Origin: Saccharothrix deserti
GTDB lineage: Bacteria > Actinomycetota > Actinomycetes > Mycobacteriales > Pseudonocardiaceae
Assembly (NCBI RefSeq): GCF_009769385.1
Contig: NZ_VKAB01000018.1
Location: forward strand, 62,001 to 126,000
Direction of reading: 5' to 3'
Length of the DNA stretch: 64,000 nt
This document shows positions 1 to 8,089 of the stretch, in pieces. The position numbers and the translations under genes are program-made. The notes beneath the pieces were generated by a model, which saw nothing but the letters and a program-made list of their open reading frames with translations, ran no database searches and was not told the DNA's origin. The first letter of the stretch is position 1. Every line of letters begins with the position of its first letter.

Positions 1-39
1 GCCCCACGAAGTCATCCATGATCAGCGAGGTAGAAGTCC

Positions 40-624
40 ATGACCATCGGGTCGTTACCGCCGAACCACGAGCAGATGGCGTCTTGGAACGCGGCGGTTC
101 ACCTCTACCGGCACCTCGTGGAGGGCGGCATACCCGACGAGATCAGCACCTCCCTGTTGCTCGCACAGGGCGAGGCGGCGTACTCCGATCTCACGCTCGG
201 CTACGCCCGGTTCTACGGCATGGACGTCACTTACCGGCAGACCAGCGGTTTCTTCCTCGGGTCGCCCCTGTTCGTCGCGGCCGGCCTGGCGGTCAACGCG
301 ATGGGAAATTCCCTCGCCAAACGGCGCGCGGAGGAACAGGCCGCGCCCCAGTGGCGAGAGCACTGCCCGGCACGCGTGGTCGTGACGACCTACTGCACCA
401 TGTGCTTCGCCCACGGCAGGTGGTTGCGATTCCCGCACCCGGCTGTGGTGGACTTCAACGCCGACATGCTCAACAGCGTCTGCTACCTGATCTTCAACGA
501 CGCAGAGCCGCTGCAACTGGCCGGTCCACAGGTCCCTTGGCTGGTCGTCCTGCTGTCGAGCTTCCTCTACGGCCCGGACCGACTCCCCGGGTTGCCTTTC
601 CTGCAGTCGATCGCGCGGACCTGA
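40..624 (+). CDS. Conserved hypothetical protein, 194 aa
   Basis: I do not recognise this protein. The ATG at 40 follows a GAGGTAG-like ribosome site. The chain has no signal peptide; two mildly hydrophobic stretches (around residues 70-90, with GSPLFVAAGLAV, and 163-180, with WLVVLLSSFLYG) could contact membrane but are not convincing transmembrane helices. A TYCTMCF motif near residue 111 has two cysteines three residues apart. Codon use is normal for the window. It runs in the same direction as the small gene at 688. Function unknown. Confidence 0.7.
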   Translation: MTIGSLPPNHEQMASWNAAVHLYRHLVEGGIPDEISTSLLLAQGEAAYSDLTLGYARFYGMDVTYRQTSGFFLGSPLFVAAGLAVNAMGNSLAKRRAEEQAAPQWREHCPARVVVTTYCTMCFAHGRWLRFPHPAVVDFNADMLNSVCYLIFNDAEPLQLAGPQVPWLVVLLSSFLYGPDRLPGLPFLQSIART

Positions 625-687
625 GACTCGGTCGCCGGACGGCGACTCCAATCTGAACTACGCTCGACGGGGTTGGGAGGAGGGAAC

Positions 688-918
688 ATGACGGACGAGG
701 AGCTCGTCGTCGAGTTCGCCCTGACCCGCCTGGACAACCCCGATCTCGACCTGGAGGAGATCGCCGCGCTCGTCGTCCGGCGGATGGGTGCGGATCGCAT
801 GCTGGAGTTCGCCTCCCGCAACCTCGCCACTCGCGGTGAGTTGCGCGGTGCGGTGTTCCCGACCGCCGTCGAGCACGTGCTGCGGGTGGTGCTGACCCTG
901 CGCGGTCCCGTGGACTAG
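688..918 (+). CDS. Small hypothetical protein, 76 aa
   Basis: The ATG at 688 is chosen over an in-frame TTG at 673 because GGGAGGAGGG lies just upstream of the ATG. The product is acidic and probably helical, beginning MTDEELVVEF, with no membrane segment or signal peptide. Its stop codon abuts a perfect hairpin (918-949), so it is probably the last gene of its transcript. Function unknown. Confidence 0.7.
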   Translation: MTDEELVVEFALTRLDNPDLDLEEIAALVVRRMGADRMLEFASRNLATRGELRGAVFPTAVEHVLRVVLTLRGPVD

Positions 919-949
919 GGCGGTGTGGTCGGACGAGACCACACCGCCC
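918..949. terminator. Bidirectional terminator hairpin
   Basis: A perfect 13-bp stem (GGGCGGTGTGGTC pairing with GACCACACCGCCC) with a 6-nt loop lies between two convergent genes that end at 918 (+) and 957 (-). There is no T-run, as is usual in high-GC actinomycetes. Confidence 0.8.
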
Positions 950-956
950 ACCCCGG

Positions 957-3900
957 TCAACGCCGGAAACGGATGGTGTACCGGTGTTGCGCGGTCCCGT
1001 CCTCGCTGGTCACGGTCACCGTCGCGGTCCCGTCGGAACGGTCGGCCTGCCGCACTTCCACCGCCGCGTACGGGTCGGCGGCGGTCGCGGACACCACGCC
1101 CCGGCGTCCGTCGACCCGGTAGTCCGTCGTGTCCGGGTCGAAGCCGGCGATCGGTGCGCCGTCGACGAAGAGCTGTGCCGCCGAGGCCTCCGACGACTTC
1201 CCGGGCGCCTTGGCGAACACCTCGATCTCGCTGACCGTCATGTACATCGCCGGACGTGCGGTCAGCACCACCCGGACCGCGTCGGCGGCCGACGCCCGCA
1301 CCGGCGCCTCCACCACGGGCGCGGGCGCGCCGTCACCGATGACCGGCACCTCGCCACCGGTGTCGACCCACGTGCCGCCGGAGTCCCGGACCTGCACCCG
1401 GAGCGACTGCGCGTAGCTCGCGGTCGAGCCGTTGTCGCGGTGGAAGTGCACGACGACGCGGCTGATGTCGCGACGCTGCGGCAGCTGGAACGTGAGCGTG
1501 TCCGACGGGTTCTTCGTCCCCGACCTCCAGTTGGACCACGCCTTGTCGGTCGTGACGCCGTTGCGGAGGCGGTCGGCTGAGTAGCCGTTCTCGGTGTAGG
1601 TGGCCGAGGCCACCACGCCGCTGTCCAGCGCCGCGTTGACCTCGACCGGTGCGGTCACCTGCACCTGTGCCGTCGCGGCGACGGAGGAACCGTCGACCAC
1701 CCGTGCCGTGCCGTGGACCGTCGTCACGCCCGGTTCGGTGAAGGCCGGGGCGTTCCACGTCACCGGGAGTTCCGTGGTCCCACCACGTGTGCCGACCCCG
1801 GTGACGGTGGCGGGCAGCGTGGGCGTCCCGCCGACGTACGCCTTCGCCCGCGCGGGCCGGGTCGAGGCGATGGTGTCGACCGTGACGACCGCCGTGGTGC
1901 GGAACGCCCGGCCGAGCGGGTCGGTCGCCGTACCCGGCACCCGCACCGTCCCCGGTCGCGCCCACCGTTCCACGGGCACCGGCTGCCACGTCACGGGCAG
2001 CGCACCGCCCACGCCGTCACGCAGGGTCGCGGGCACGGTCGGCGGCAGCACGGGCGCCAGACCCGGCACCGTGAACACCGCCGCGTCCTGCGCCCCGAGC
2101 ACCGTCCGGTCCACCACGGCCCACCGCTGGTTCGCCCCGGACGACGGGAGGTAGAGGCCCACCGGCGCGCCGTCCCCGGTGGCCTGGCCGGTCACGTCGA
2201 ACAGCCGGCCGGTGGCGGCGTTGACGAACGTGTAGCTGCCGTCGCCGGTCGTGGACATGACCCACTGGGCCGCGGGGTCCTCTCCCCCGGCCGGTTCGAG
2301 CACGAGGCCGCCCCCGCGCTCCGCCAGCCGCCGCCCGCTCACCGCGTGCGACACCGTGTAACGGTCACGGTTGCCCACGCCCTTGGCGACCCGCTCGACC
2401 CGCCACAACGCGCTCGCGTCCGACTGGTCGGCCGTGCGGATCACCACCGAACCGCCGTCGGCCGCCGGCACCAGCGCCTTGCCGCTGTGCGCACCGGTCA
2501 GGCCGTAGACGTGCTCGGGCTGGACCAGCGCCGCGTCCTTCGCCACACCACGGACCCGGTCCACCACGAACGTGGTCACCGACTTGGCCGGCACCGTGAG
2601 CGTGGCAGAGCGGTCACGCACCAGGACCGGCGTGCCGCGCACCAGGGCGCCGTTGACGTCGGACACCACGGGGGTGACCGAGGCGTGCGGCCCGACCACG
2701 CCGAACCGCGACAGGTCGAGCGTCACGGCGCGCTGCCGGTCCGAGCTGTTGACGTGGACGACGGTGGTGGACTTGCCGTCGGCGGACACGGCGGCGAGGC
2801 TCGACGTGTCGTCCACCTTGACCACGTGGTCACCGGGGCGCACGAAGTGGGTGAAGTTCCGGATCGTGTTGAACTTCGTGTTCGTGCGGATCGGGCACGT
2901 CTCGGGGGTGGCGTCGGCGGCGCAGTCGAACGGGATCTGGATGCTGCCCCAGTTCTTCCCGGCCGCGTGCTGCGGGTTGTAGTCCTCGATGGGCTGCCAC
3001 AGCACCCACGCGGACGGCTCCAGCTCACGCATGTCGCCGACGATCCGCTCGGCGATGCCCAGCCCCGGCTCCATGCTGGTGAAGCTGTTGCCGTTGCCCC
3101 AGGTGCCGTCGACCTCGCTCATCCAGAGCGGCTTGCCCGCGCCCTTGGCGATGTCCCGCGCGGACGTCCGGTTGCCGGTGCCGTACGTGTGCACGTTGAG
3201 CTGGTCCACGGCGGCACGCGCCTCGGCGCTGTAGGCGTTCCAGTTGGTGCTGAAGATCCCCGGGTTCGTCTCGTCCATTGCGGACAGTCGTGAGCCGAGC
3301 TCGGACTCCTGCAGCGCCCGCTTGAGGGCGAGCACGACGCTCTGCTGGAGTGCCGGTCCGGCGTGCGCGCCCTCCTGCCGACCGCCCGTCGGCTGGCCGT
3401 CGGGACCGAGCTGGGTGCCCCAGTAGTTGGTGTTCGGCTCGTTGAGCGGGTCGATGGTGTCGATCTCGATGCCGTGGGTCCGCTCGATGTGCTCGGACAC
3501 CCGGACCAGGTAGGTGGCGAACTCGTCCACCTTGTCGGCGCGGATCTGGTCGGCGTTGGAGTCGAACCCGCCGGACACGTACCCGCTGACCGTCTGGAAC
3601 CACGGCGGCGAGTTGCTGAACGCCTCCCAGTGGTCCACCTTGTCCTTGATCTTGTCGATCCACCACCGCTGGTTGGCGTCCGCGTCCCAGTTCCAGTGGT
3701 CCGGGTTGTCCGGGTCCCACCAGTCCATGTCCTCGCGCGTGGTGCCCTCCGGCGCCCGCCAGAAGCCCGGCATCGTCGCGCCGACCTTCATGTAGTCCTT
3801 GCGGACGTCCGGCGCGTTGCCGCCGCCGATGTTGTAGCGGGCGATGTTGAGCCGCAGCCCGTCGTCGCCGAACAGCAGGTCCGCCAAACGGTTGCGGATC

Positions 3901-4121
3901 TCGTCGGGGTATCCGCCGGTGACGTTGGCGAACCAGACCAGGCTCGTGCCCCAGCCCTCGAACGCGGGCTGCTGGTAGGACGGGTCGGGCCGGACCGTGA
4001 CGGACTGGATTTCCGCCGTTTGGGCGACGGCCGCGGGCGGACCGGCGGCGGCGAGCGCGCCCGCCACCGTGACGGCCAGACCGAGGTGGAGGAGTCTTCG
4101 GGCTGTTCGGAACCGGTTCAT
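957..4121 (-). CDS. Secreted GH30-family glycoside hydrolase, multi-domain
   Basis: This is a 1054-aa exported enzyme, most like endo-beta-1,6-galactanases of GH30. A signal peptide covers residues 1-34 and ends near AVA-QT. The catalytic barrel follows at about 40-480, starting with the family's GWGTSLVWFA. Glu228 (in DPLNEPN) is the likely acid/base and Glu336 (in MSEVDG) the nucleophile. Downstream come a ricin-type beta-trefoil lectin region (about 510-650), two bacterial Ig-like repeats (about 660-830), a discoidin-like galactose-binding domain (about 835-975) and a terminal cadherin-like beta domain. Starts upstream of 4121 lack a signal peptide. It is transcribed on its own, behind a LacI-type operator, next to a sugar ABC operon. 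The substrate assignment is by family resemblance only. Confidence 0.85.
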   Translation of the reverse strand: MNRFRTARRLLHLGLAVTVAGALAAAGPPAAVAQTAEIQSVTVRPDPSYQQPAFEGWGTSLVWFANVTGGYPDEIRNRLADLLFGDDGLRLNIARYNIGGGNAPDVRKDYMKVGATMPGFWRAPEGTTREDMDWWDPDNPDHWNWDADANQRWWIDKIKDKVDHWEAFSNSPPWFQTVSGYVSGGFDSNADQIRADKVDEFATYLVRVSEHIERTHGIEIDTIDPLNEPNTNYWGTQLGPDGQPTGGRQEGAHAGPALQQSVVLALKRALQESELGSRLSAMDETNPGIFSTNWNAYSAEARAAVDQLNVHTYGTGNRTSARDIAKGAGKPLWMSEVDGTWGNGNSFTSMEPGLGIAERIVGDMRELEPSAWVLWQPIEDYNPQHAAGKNWGSIQIPFDCAADATPETCPIRTNTKFNTIRNFTHFVRPGDHVVKVDDTSSLAAVSADGKSTTVVHVNSSDRQRAVTLDLSRFGVVGPHASVTPVVSDVNGALVRGTPVLVRDRSATLTVPAKSVTTFVVDRVRGVAKDAALVQPEHVYGLTGAHSGKALVPAADGGSVVIRTADQSDASALWRVERVAKGVGNRDRYTVSHAVSGRRLAERGGGLVLEPAGGEDPAAQWVMSTTGDGSYTFVNAATGRLFDVTGQATGDGAPVGLYLPSSGANQRWAVVDRTVLGAQDAAVFTVPGLAPVLPPTVPATLRDGVGGALPVTWQPVPVERWARPGTVRVPGTATDPLGRAFRTTAVVTVDTIASTRPARAKAYVGGTPTLPATVTGVGTRGGTTELPVTWNAPAFTEPGVTTVHGTARVVDGSSVAATAQVQVTAPVEVNAALDSGVVASATYTENGYSADRLRNGVTTDKAWSNWRSGTKNPSDTLTFQLPQRRDISRVVVHFHRDNGSTASYAQSLRVQVRDSGGTWVDTGGEVPVIGDGAPAPVVEAPVRASAADAVRVVLTARPAMYMTVSEIEVFAKAPGKSSEASAAQLFVDGAPIAGFDPDTTDYRVDGRRGVVSATAADPYAAVEVRQADRSDGTATVTVTSEDGTAQHRYTIRFRR

Positions 4122-4140
4122 CGACGTTGATCTCCTGTCC

Positions 4141-4154
4141 GGAAAGCGCTTACC
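4141..4154. promoter_or_regulatory. LacI-type operator upstream of GH30 gene
   Basis: GGAAAGCGCTTACC lies 20 bp before the GH30 start. It differs by one base from the perfect palindrome at 33586-33599 and shares the AAGCGCTT core with the 16-bp palindrome at 42721-42736 beside a LacI gene. LacI/GalR regulators bind such CG-centred palindromes. Binding is inferred. Confidence 0.65.
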
Positions 4155-4201
4155 ACTTGTTCCGACTGGACGTCCGCAGGTACGCGGTCGGGTCGCGCCG
4201 G

Positions 4202-4888
4202 CTACCGCTCCGACAGCGGCGCGACGGTCGCGCGGGTGTTGCCGAACACGACGTAGAGCAACGGGGCGCAGGCCACGAACAGGCCCACGACCGGCTGGAC
4301 CGAGACCACCGCGACGGCGAGCCCGAGCACGACCGCGTTCGCGGCGGCGAGGTACCAGCGCCGTGCCACCAGGCACAGGCACGGCCAGACGACGTCGCGC
4401 AGCCGGACCGGGGTCTCCGCGGTGGCGAGGACGACGATCACGGCCACCACCGTCGACACGACCAGCACGGCCGCCGTGACGAAGAACGGCGCCAGCGCCG
4501 GCCCCCAGGCGGTGCGGGCCACGATGACCGCGTCGAAACCCAGCACCACCAACACGGCCGCGCCACCGAACCACACCGCCAGGGCGCGCCCGAACGCACG
4601 CCGGTAGGCGTCCCGGAACGGCCGCCACACCTCCGACGCCGCTCCCGAGCCGAGGGCCGCGAAGCAGCCGAACACCCCGGCCAACGCCGGCGCGCAGAAC
4701 CCCGACAGCACGACGAAGAACGGCCACGACGCGAGCGGGTCCCGCACGACGGCCAGCGCCAGCAGCAGCGGGGCACAGCTCACCGCGAGCAGCACGTTGG
4801 CCATCAGGCCGACGTACACCATCCCGAAGACCTTCTCGTAGGTCTCCTGGGAGGCGGGGCGCAGCAGTCGCGCGGCCACCCCGCTCAC
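4202..4888 (-). CDS. DUF624 (YesL-like) membrane protein
   Basis: This 228-aa protein of the DUF624/YesL family is commonly encoded with carbohydrate ABC importers; its function is unknown. The GTG start at 4888 overlaps the stop of the permease gene by four bases (GTGA), which fixes the start and implies translational coupling. The family-typical start (YEKVFGMVYVGLMANVLL) is followed by five or so hydrophobic helices. It is the last gene of the leftward ABC operon. A second DUF624 gene ends the unrelated ABC operon at 36764. Confidence 0.8.
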   Translation of the reverse strand: MSGVAARLLRPASQETYEKVFGMVYVGLMANVLLAVSCAPLLLALAVVRDPLASWPFFVVLSGFCAPALAGVFGCFAALGSGAASEVWRPFRDAYRRAFGRALAVWFGGAAVLVVLGFDAVIVARTAWGPALAPFFVTAAVLVVSTVVAVIVVLATAETPVRLRDVVWPCLCLVARRWYLAAANAVVLGLAVAVVSVQPVVGLFVACAPLLYVVFGNTRATVAPLSER

Positions 4889-5784
4889 CCCTTCAGCCCG
4901 CTCGTCGCGATGCCGCGGATGAAGTACCGCTGCCCCAGCAGGAACACCACGAGGATCGGCAGCACCGACACCACCGCACCGGTCATGATCATGGCGAACT
5001 CCGCGTCGTACTGGCCGACGAACGAGCGGATGCCCAACTGGACGGTCCACAGCTCGTTGCTGGTCAGGTAGATGAACGGACCCATGTAGTCGTTCCACGT
5101 GTTGACGAACGTCAGCAGCGCCAGGCTGGCCAGCGCCGGTTTCGACAGCGGCAGGATGATCCGCCAGTAGATCCCGTACTCGGTCAGCCCGTCCATCCTC
5201 GCCGCCTCGCACAGCTCGTCCGGGATCGTCGTGTAGTACTGCCGCATCAGGAACACGCCGAACGCGCCGAACGCCTGCAGCAGGATGATCGACCAGTACG
5301 TGTTGGTCAGGCCCGCGTTCTGCATCATGATGTACTGCGGCACCATGTACGCCTGCCACGGCACGGCGATCGTGGCGATGTAGGCCACGAACAGCGCGTC
5401 CCGCCCGGGGAACTTCACCTTGGCGAACCCGTAGGCGGCGAAGCTGCCGGTCAGCAGCTGGAGCAGGGTGATCGTCAGCGCGAGGAACGCCGAGTTGCCC
5501 AGGTAGGTGGCCAGCGGGATGCGGTCCCAGATCTCCACGAAGTTCGACCAGCGGAACTCCTCGGGGATCCACTGGATCGGCACGGTGAGGACCTCGTTGT
5601 CGCGCTTGAGCGACGAGGACACCATCCACGCGAACGGCACGAGCACGAGTGCCGCCACCACGATCAGGGCGGTGTAGGTCGCCACCGGCCGGACGAAGCG
5701 CGAACCGCGTTCGCGCGGCTTCGTCGCGGGCGGCGGCCCGACCGGGCGCGCGGTCGGTTCCGGTGCGGTGCGCAACGCGGTCAT
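4885..5784 (-). CDS. Carbohydrate ABC transporter permease (MalG/AraQ type)
   Basis: A 299-aa inner-membrane subunit of a CUT1 sugar importer. It has six predicted helices, begins with a proline-rich cytoplasmic tail, and carries the ATPase-docking EAA loop CEAARMDGLTEYGIYWRIILP and the family ending (FIRGIATSGLKG). The ATG at 5784 shares one base with the stop of the upstream permease. It pairs with the 5784-6713 permease and the 6775 binding protein. No ATPase is encoded nearby, so a shared MsiK-like ATPase elsewhere is likely, as in other actinomycete CUT1 systems. Confidence 0.92.
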   Translation of the reverse strand: MTALRTAPEPTARPVGPPPATKPRERGSRFVRPVATYTALIVVAALVLVPFAWMVSSSLKRDNEVLTVPIQWIPEEFRWSNFVEIWDRIPLATYLGNSAFLALTITLLQLLTGSFAAYGFAKVKFPGRDALFVAYIATIAVPWQAYMVPQYIMMQNAGLTNTYWSIILLQAFGAFGVFLMRQYYTTIPDELCEAARMDGLTEYGIYWRIILPLSKPALASLALLTFVNTWNDYMGPFIYLTSNELWTVQLGIRSFVGQYDAEFAMIMTGAVVSVLPILVVFLLGQRYFIRGIATSGLKG

Positions 5785-6713
5785 CAGCGGTTCCTCCGCT
5801 CGTTGAGGCGGAACTGGACGACGGTCACGCTCAGCACGATGACGAACAGCACCAGCGCGATCGCCGACGAGTAGCCGAAGTGGCCCTCGACGATGCCCTC
5901 CCGGTAGACGAGCTGGGCGAGCACGAGCGTGCTGCGACCCGGCCCGCCGTCGGTCATCACCACGATCAGGTCGAGGATCTTGAAACTCTGGATCGTCAGC
6001 ATGACCAGCACGAAGAACGTGGTCGGCCGCAGTGACGGCAGCGTGATGTGCCAGAACCGGTGCCACGCGTTCGCGCCGTCCATCCGCGCGGCCTCGTAGT
6101 ACTCCTCCGGGATCGACTGGAGGCCGGCGAGGTAGAGCACCATGTAGTAGCCCATGTCCCGCCACACGCTGGTGACGATCACCGCGGGCATGGCCCAGTC
6201 GGTGCTCGACAGCCAGGTCGGCAGGTCGCTGAAGCCGACCGCGGCGAGGAACTGGTTGACCGGCCCGGCCGTGGGGTTGAACAGCATCCGCCACACCACG
6301 GCCACCGCGACCAGCGACGTGACGTAGGGGAAGAAGGCCGCGGTGCGGAAGAACCCCACACCGCGGAGCTTCCCGTTGAGCACGATGGCCAGCCCGAGAG
6401 CGGCCATCAGGGTGAGCGGGATGTGCCCCGCCGCGTAGTACAGCGTGTTGCCCAGCGCGACGCGGAAGTTCTCGTCTTCCAGCATCTCGGCGAAGTTGTC
6501 CAGGCCGACCCACTCAGGGGCGCTGTAGGAGTCCCACTCCAGGAACGCCAGGGCGAACGCCGCGATCACCGGCACGAGGGTGAACAGGGCGAACCCGACG
6601 AAGTTCGGGAGGATGAAGCTCCACCCGATGAGGGTGTTGCGACGCTTCCGGCGCTTTTGCGCCGAGCCGCGGGGCGGTGCACCCCGCGGCGCCTCGGTCA
6701 CTGCGTTAGCCAT
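5784..6713 (-). CDS. Carbohydrate ABC transporter permease (MalF/UgpA type)
   Basis: A 309-aa permease partner with a charged N-terminus (QKRRKRRNTLIGW), six transmembrane helices and an EAA loop (YYEAARMDGANAWHRFWHITLP region). Typical CUT1 signatures such as MTDGGPGRSTLVLAQLVYR are present. It is the second membrane gene after the binding protein and is co-transcribed with it across a 61-bp gap that holds no obvious terminator. Confidence 0.92.
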   Translation of the reverse strand: MANAVTEAPRGAPPRGSAQKRRKRRNTLIGWSFILPNFVGFALFTLVPVIAAFALAFLEWDSYSAPEWVGLDNFAEMLEDENFRVALGNTLYYAAGHIPLTLMAALGLAIVLNGKLRGVGFFRTAAFFPYVTSLVAVAVVWRMLFNPTAGPVNQFLAAVGFSDLPTWLSSTDWAMPAVIVTSVWRDMGYYMVLYLAGLQSIPEEYYEAARMDGANAWHRFWHITLPSLRPTTFFVLVMLTIQSFKILDLIVVMTDGGPGRSTLVLAQLVYREGIVEGHFGYSSAIALVLFVIVLSVTVVQFRLNERRNR

Positions 6714-6774
6714 CTCGTCCTCGTGCTGGTGTCGGCGGTCTCGACCTGGATCCTGGCTGGACGGGGAACCGGTA

Positions 6775-8067
6775 CTAGTCGAGGACCTTCTTGACGCGGT
6801 CGCGCATGGACGCGATGCCGTCCTCGACCGACTTCTCCCCCACCATGATCAGTTCGTGCTCCTCCTTGAGGATCGTGTCCACGTCGGAAGTGTGCTCGCT
6901 GACCGGCATCTCCAGGACGGTCTTGTCGGGCGCGAGTGCCGTCTTGGCCAGCTCGTCGCTCGGCATGCCCTCCAGTGCCGCGTACTCCTGGGTGATCTCG
7001 GGGCTCTGCAACGACGGCACGACGCCGACCTTCGTGATCGCCTTCGCGCCTTCGAGACCCGCCGCGAACTCCACGAACTTCTTCGCGGTGGCGGTGTGCT
7101 TGGCGTTCTTGTTGACCGCGAACGCGGTCGGCGAGCCGAACGTCGTGACGCCCGACGCGCCGGGCTTCTGCGGCATGGGCGCGATGCCCCAGTCGACGGC
7201 GGTCTTGCCCTCGGCCTTGTTCTTCAGGATGCCCGCCACGTACCAGGTGCCCATCGGCATCATCGCGGTCTTCTCGGTCTCGAACATGGTGCGGTAGCTG
7301 GCCTGCTTGGCACTGCCGAAGTCGAGCGTGGCGCCGGCCTTCTGCACGTCGAGCGCCATCTCGTACTGGTCCTTGAAGAACTCGAAGTCGCCGGTGATCT
7401 GGTCGCCGTCGTTCTGCGCCGCCGAGATGGCCTGCACGACCGAGCGCCACGTGTGGTGGTAGGTGCCGTAGACCTTCTGCTCGCCCTCGCCCTTGGTGAG
7501 CTTCTTGGCGATCTCCGCGTACTGGTCCCAGGTCAGCTTGTCCGGGTGGGCGATGCCCGCCGCGTCGAACATCTTCTTGTTGTAGTACAGCACCCAGTAG
7601 TCGTTGCGGTAGGGCATCGCGAAGTACTTGCCCTCGACGTCGAACGCCTCCAGGCCGGCGAGCTTGAGGTCCTGCTTGCTCTTCACCAGGTCGGTGACGT
7701 CGGCGAGCTGGCCGCGGCTGGCGTAGCGGGAGTAGTCCGTGACGTTCTTCATGGTGATCACGTCGGTGGTGTCACCGCCCGCGAGCATCGTGGTGACCTT
7801 CGCGGGGTAGTCCTCGGCGAGGATGTCGACCGGCTGCACCGTCACGTCGGGGTTGGCCTTCTCGAAGGCGTCGAACACCGCCTGGAACTCGGGCGTGGCC
7901 GCCAGGTTCCAGACCGACACGGTCAGCGTGACGGGTCCGCTCTCTTCGGCGGCCTCGCCGCCCGACCCGCAGCCTGCGGTGACCAGTGCCACCGCGGTGA
8001 GCGCGACCAGCGCCCTGCGGAACCGGCCCGGCCGCCCGCCCCCGCGGTGCTTGTTCGGAGTCACCAT
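6775..8067 (-). CDS. Extracellular sugar-binding lipoprotein (ABC importer)
   Basis: A 430-aa solute-binding protein of the MalE/UgpB class. The signal peptide ends in a lipobox (LVTAGC), giving a lipid-anchored Cys at about residue 33. The mature chain starts with VTLTVSVWN and contains the family hallmarks LAGGDTTDVITM and YYNKKMFDAAGI. AAGGAG precedes the ATG at 8067. It follows the DUF2264 gene by 22 bp and feeds the two permeases downstream. The ligand is unknown; the neighbours suggest an oligosaccharide released by lyase or galactanase action. Confidence 0.92.
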   Translation of the reverse strand: MVTPNKHRGGGRPGRFRRALVALTAVALVTAGCGSGGEAAEESGPVTLTVSVWNLAATPEFQAVFDAFEKANPDVTVQPVDILAEDYPAKVTTMLAGGDTTDVITMKNVTDYSRYASRGQLADVTDLVKSKQDLKLAGLEAFDVEGKYFAMPYRNDYWVLYYNKKMFDAAGIAHPDKLTWDQYAEIAKKLTKGEGEQKVYGTYHHTWRSVVQAISAAQNDGDQITGDFEFFKDQYEMALDVQKAGATLDFGSAKQASYRTMFETEKTAMMPMGTWYVAGILKNKAEGKTAVDWGIAPMPQKPGASGVTTFGSPTAFAVNKNAKHTATAKKFVEFAAGLEGAKAITKVGVVPSLQSPEITQEYAALEGMPSDELAKTALAPDKTVLEMPVSEHTSDVDTILKEEHELIMVGEKSVEDGIASMRDRVKKVLD

Positions 8068-8089
8068 TGATCCCGTCTCCTTCCCAACC

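Noticed and set aside
1713..3293. Long open frame on the plus strand opposite the GH30 gene
   Set aside because: It is a high-GC antisense frame rich in Arg, His and Gly with no ribosome site; the minus strand has clear domains.
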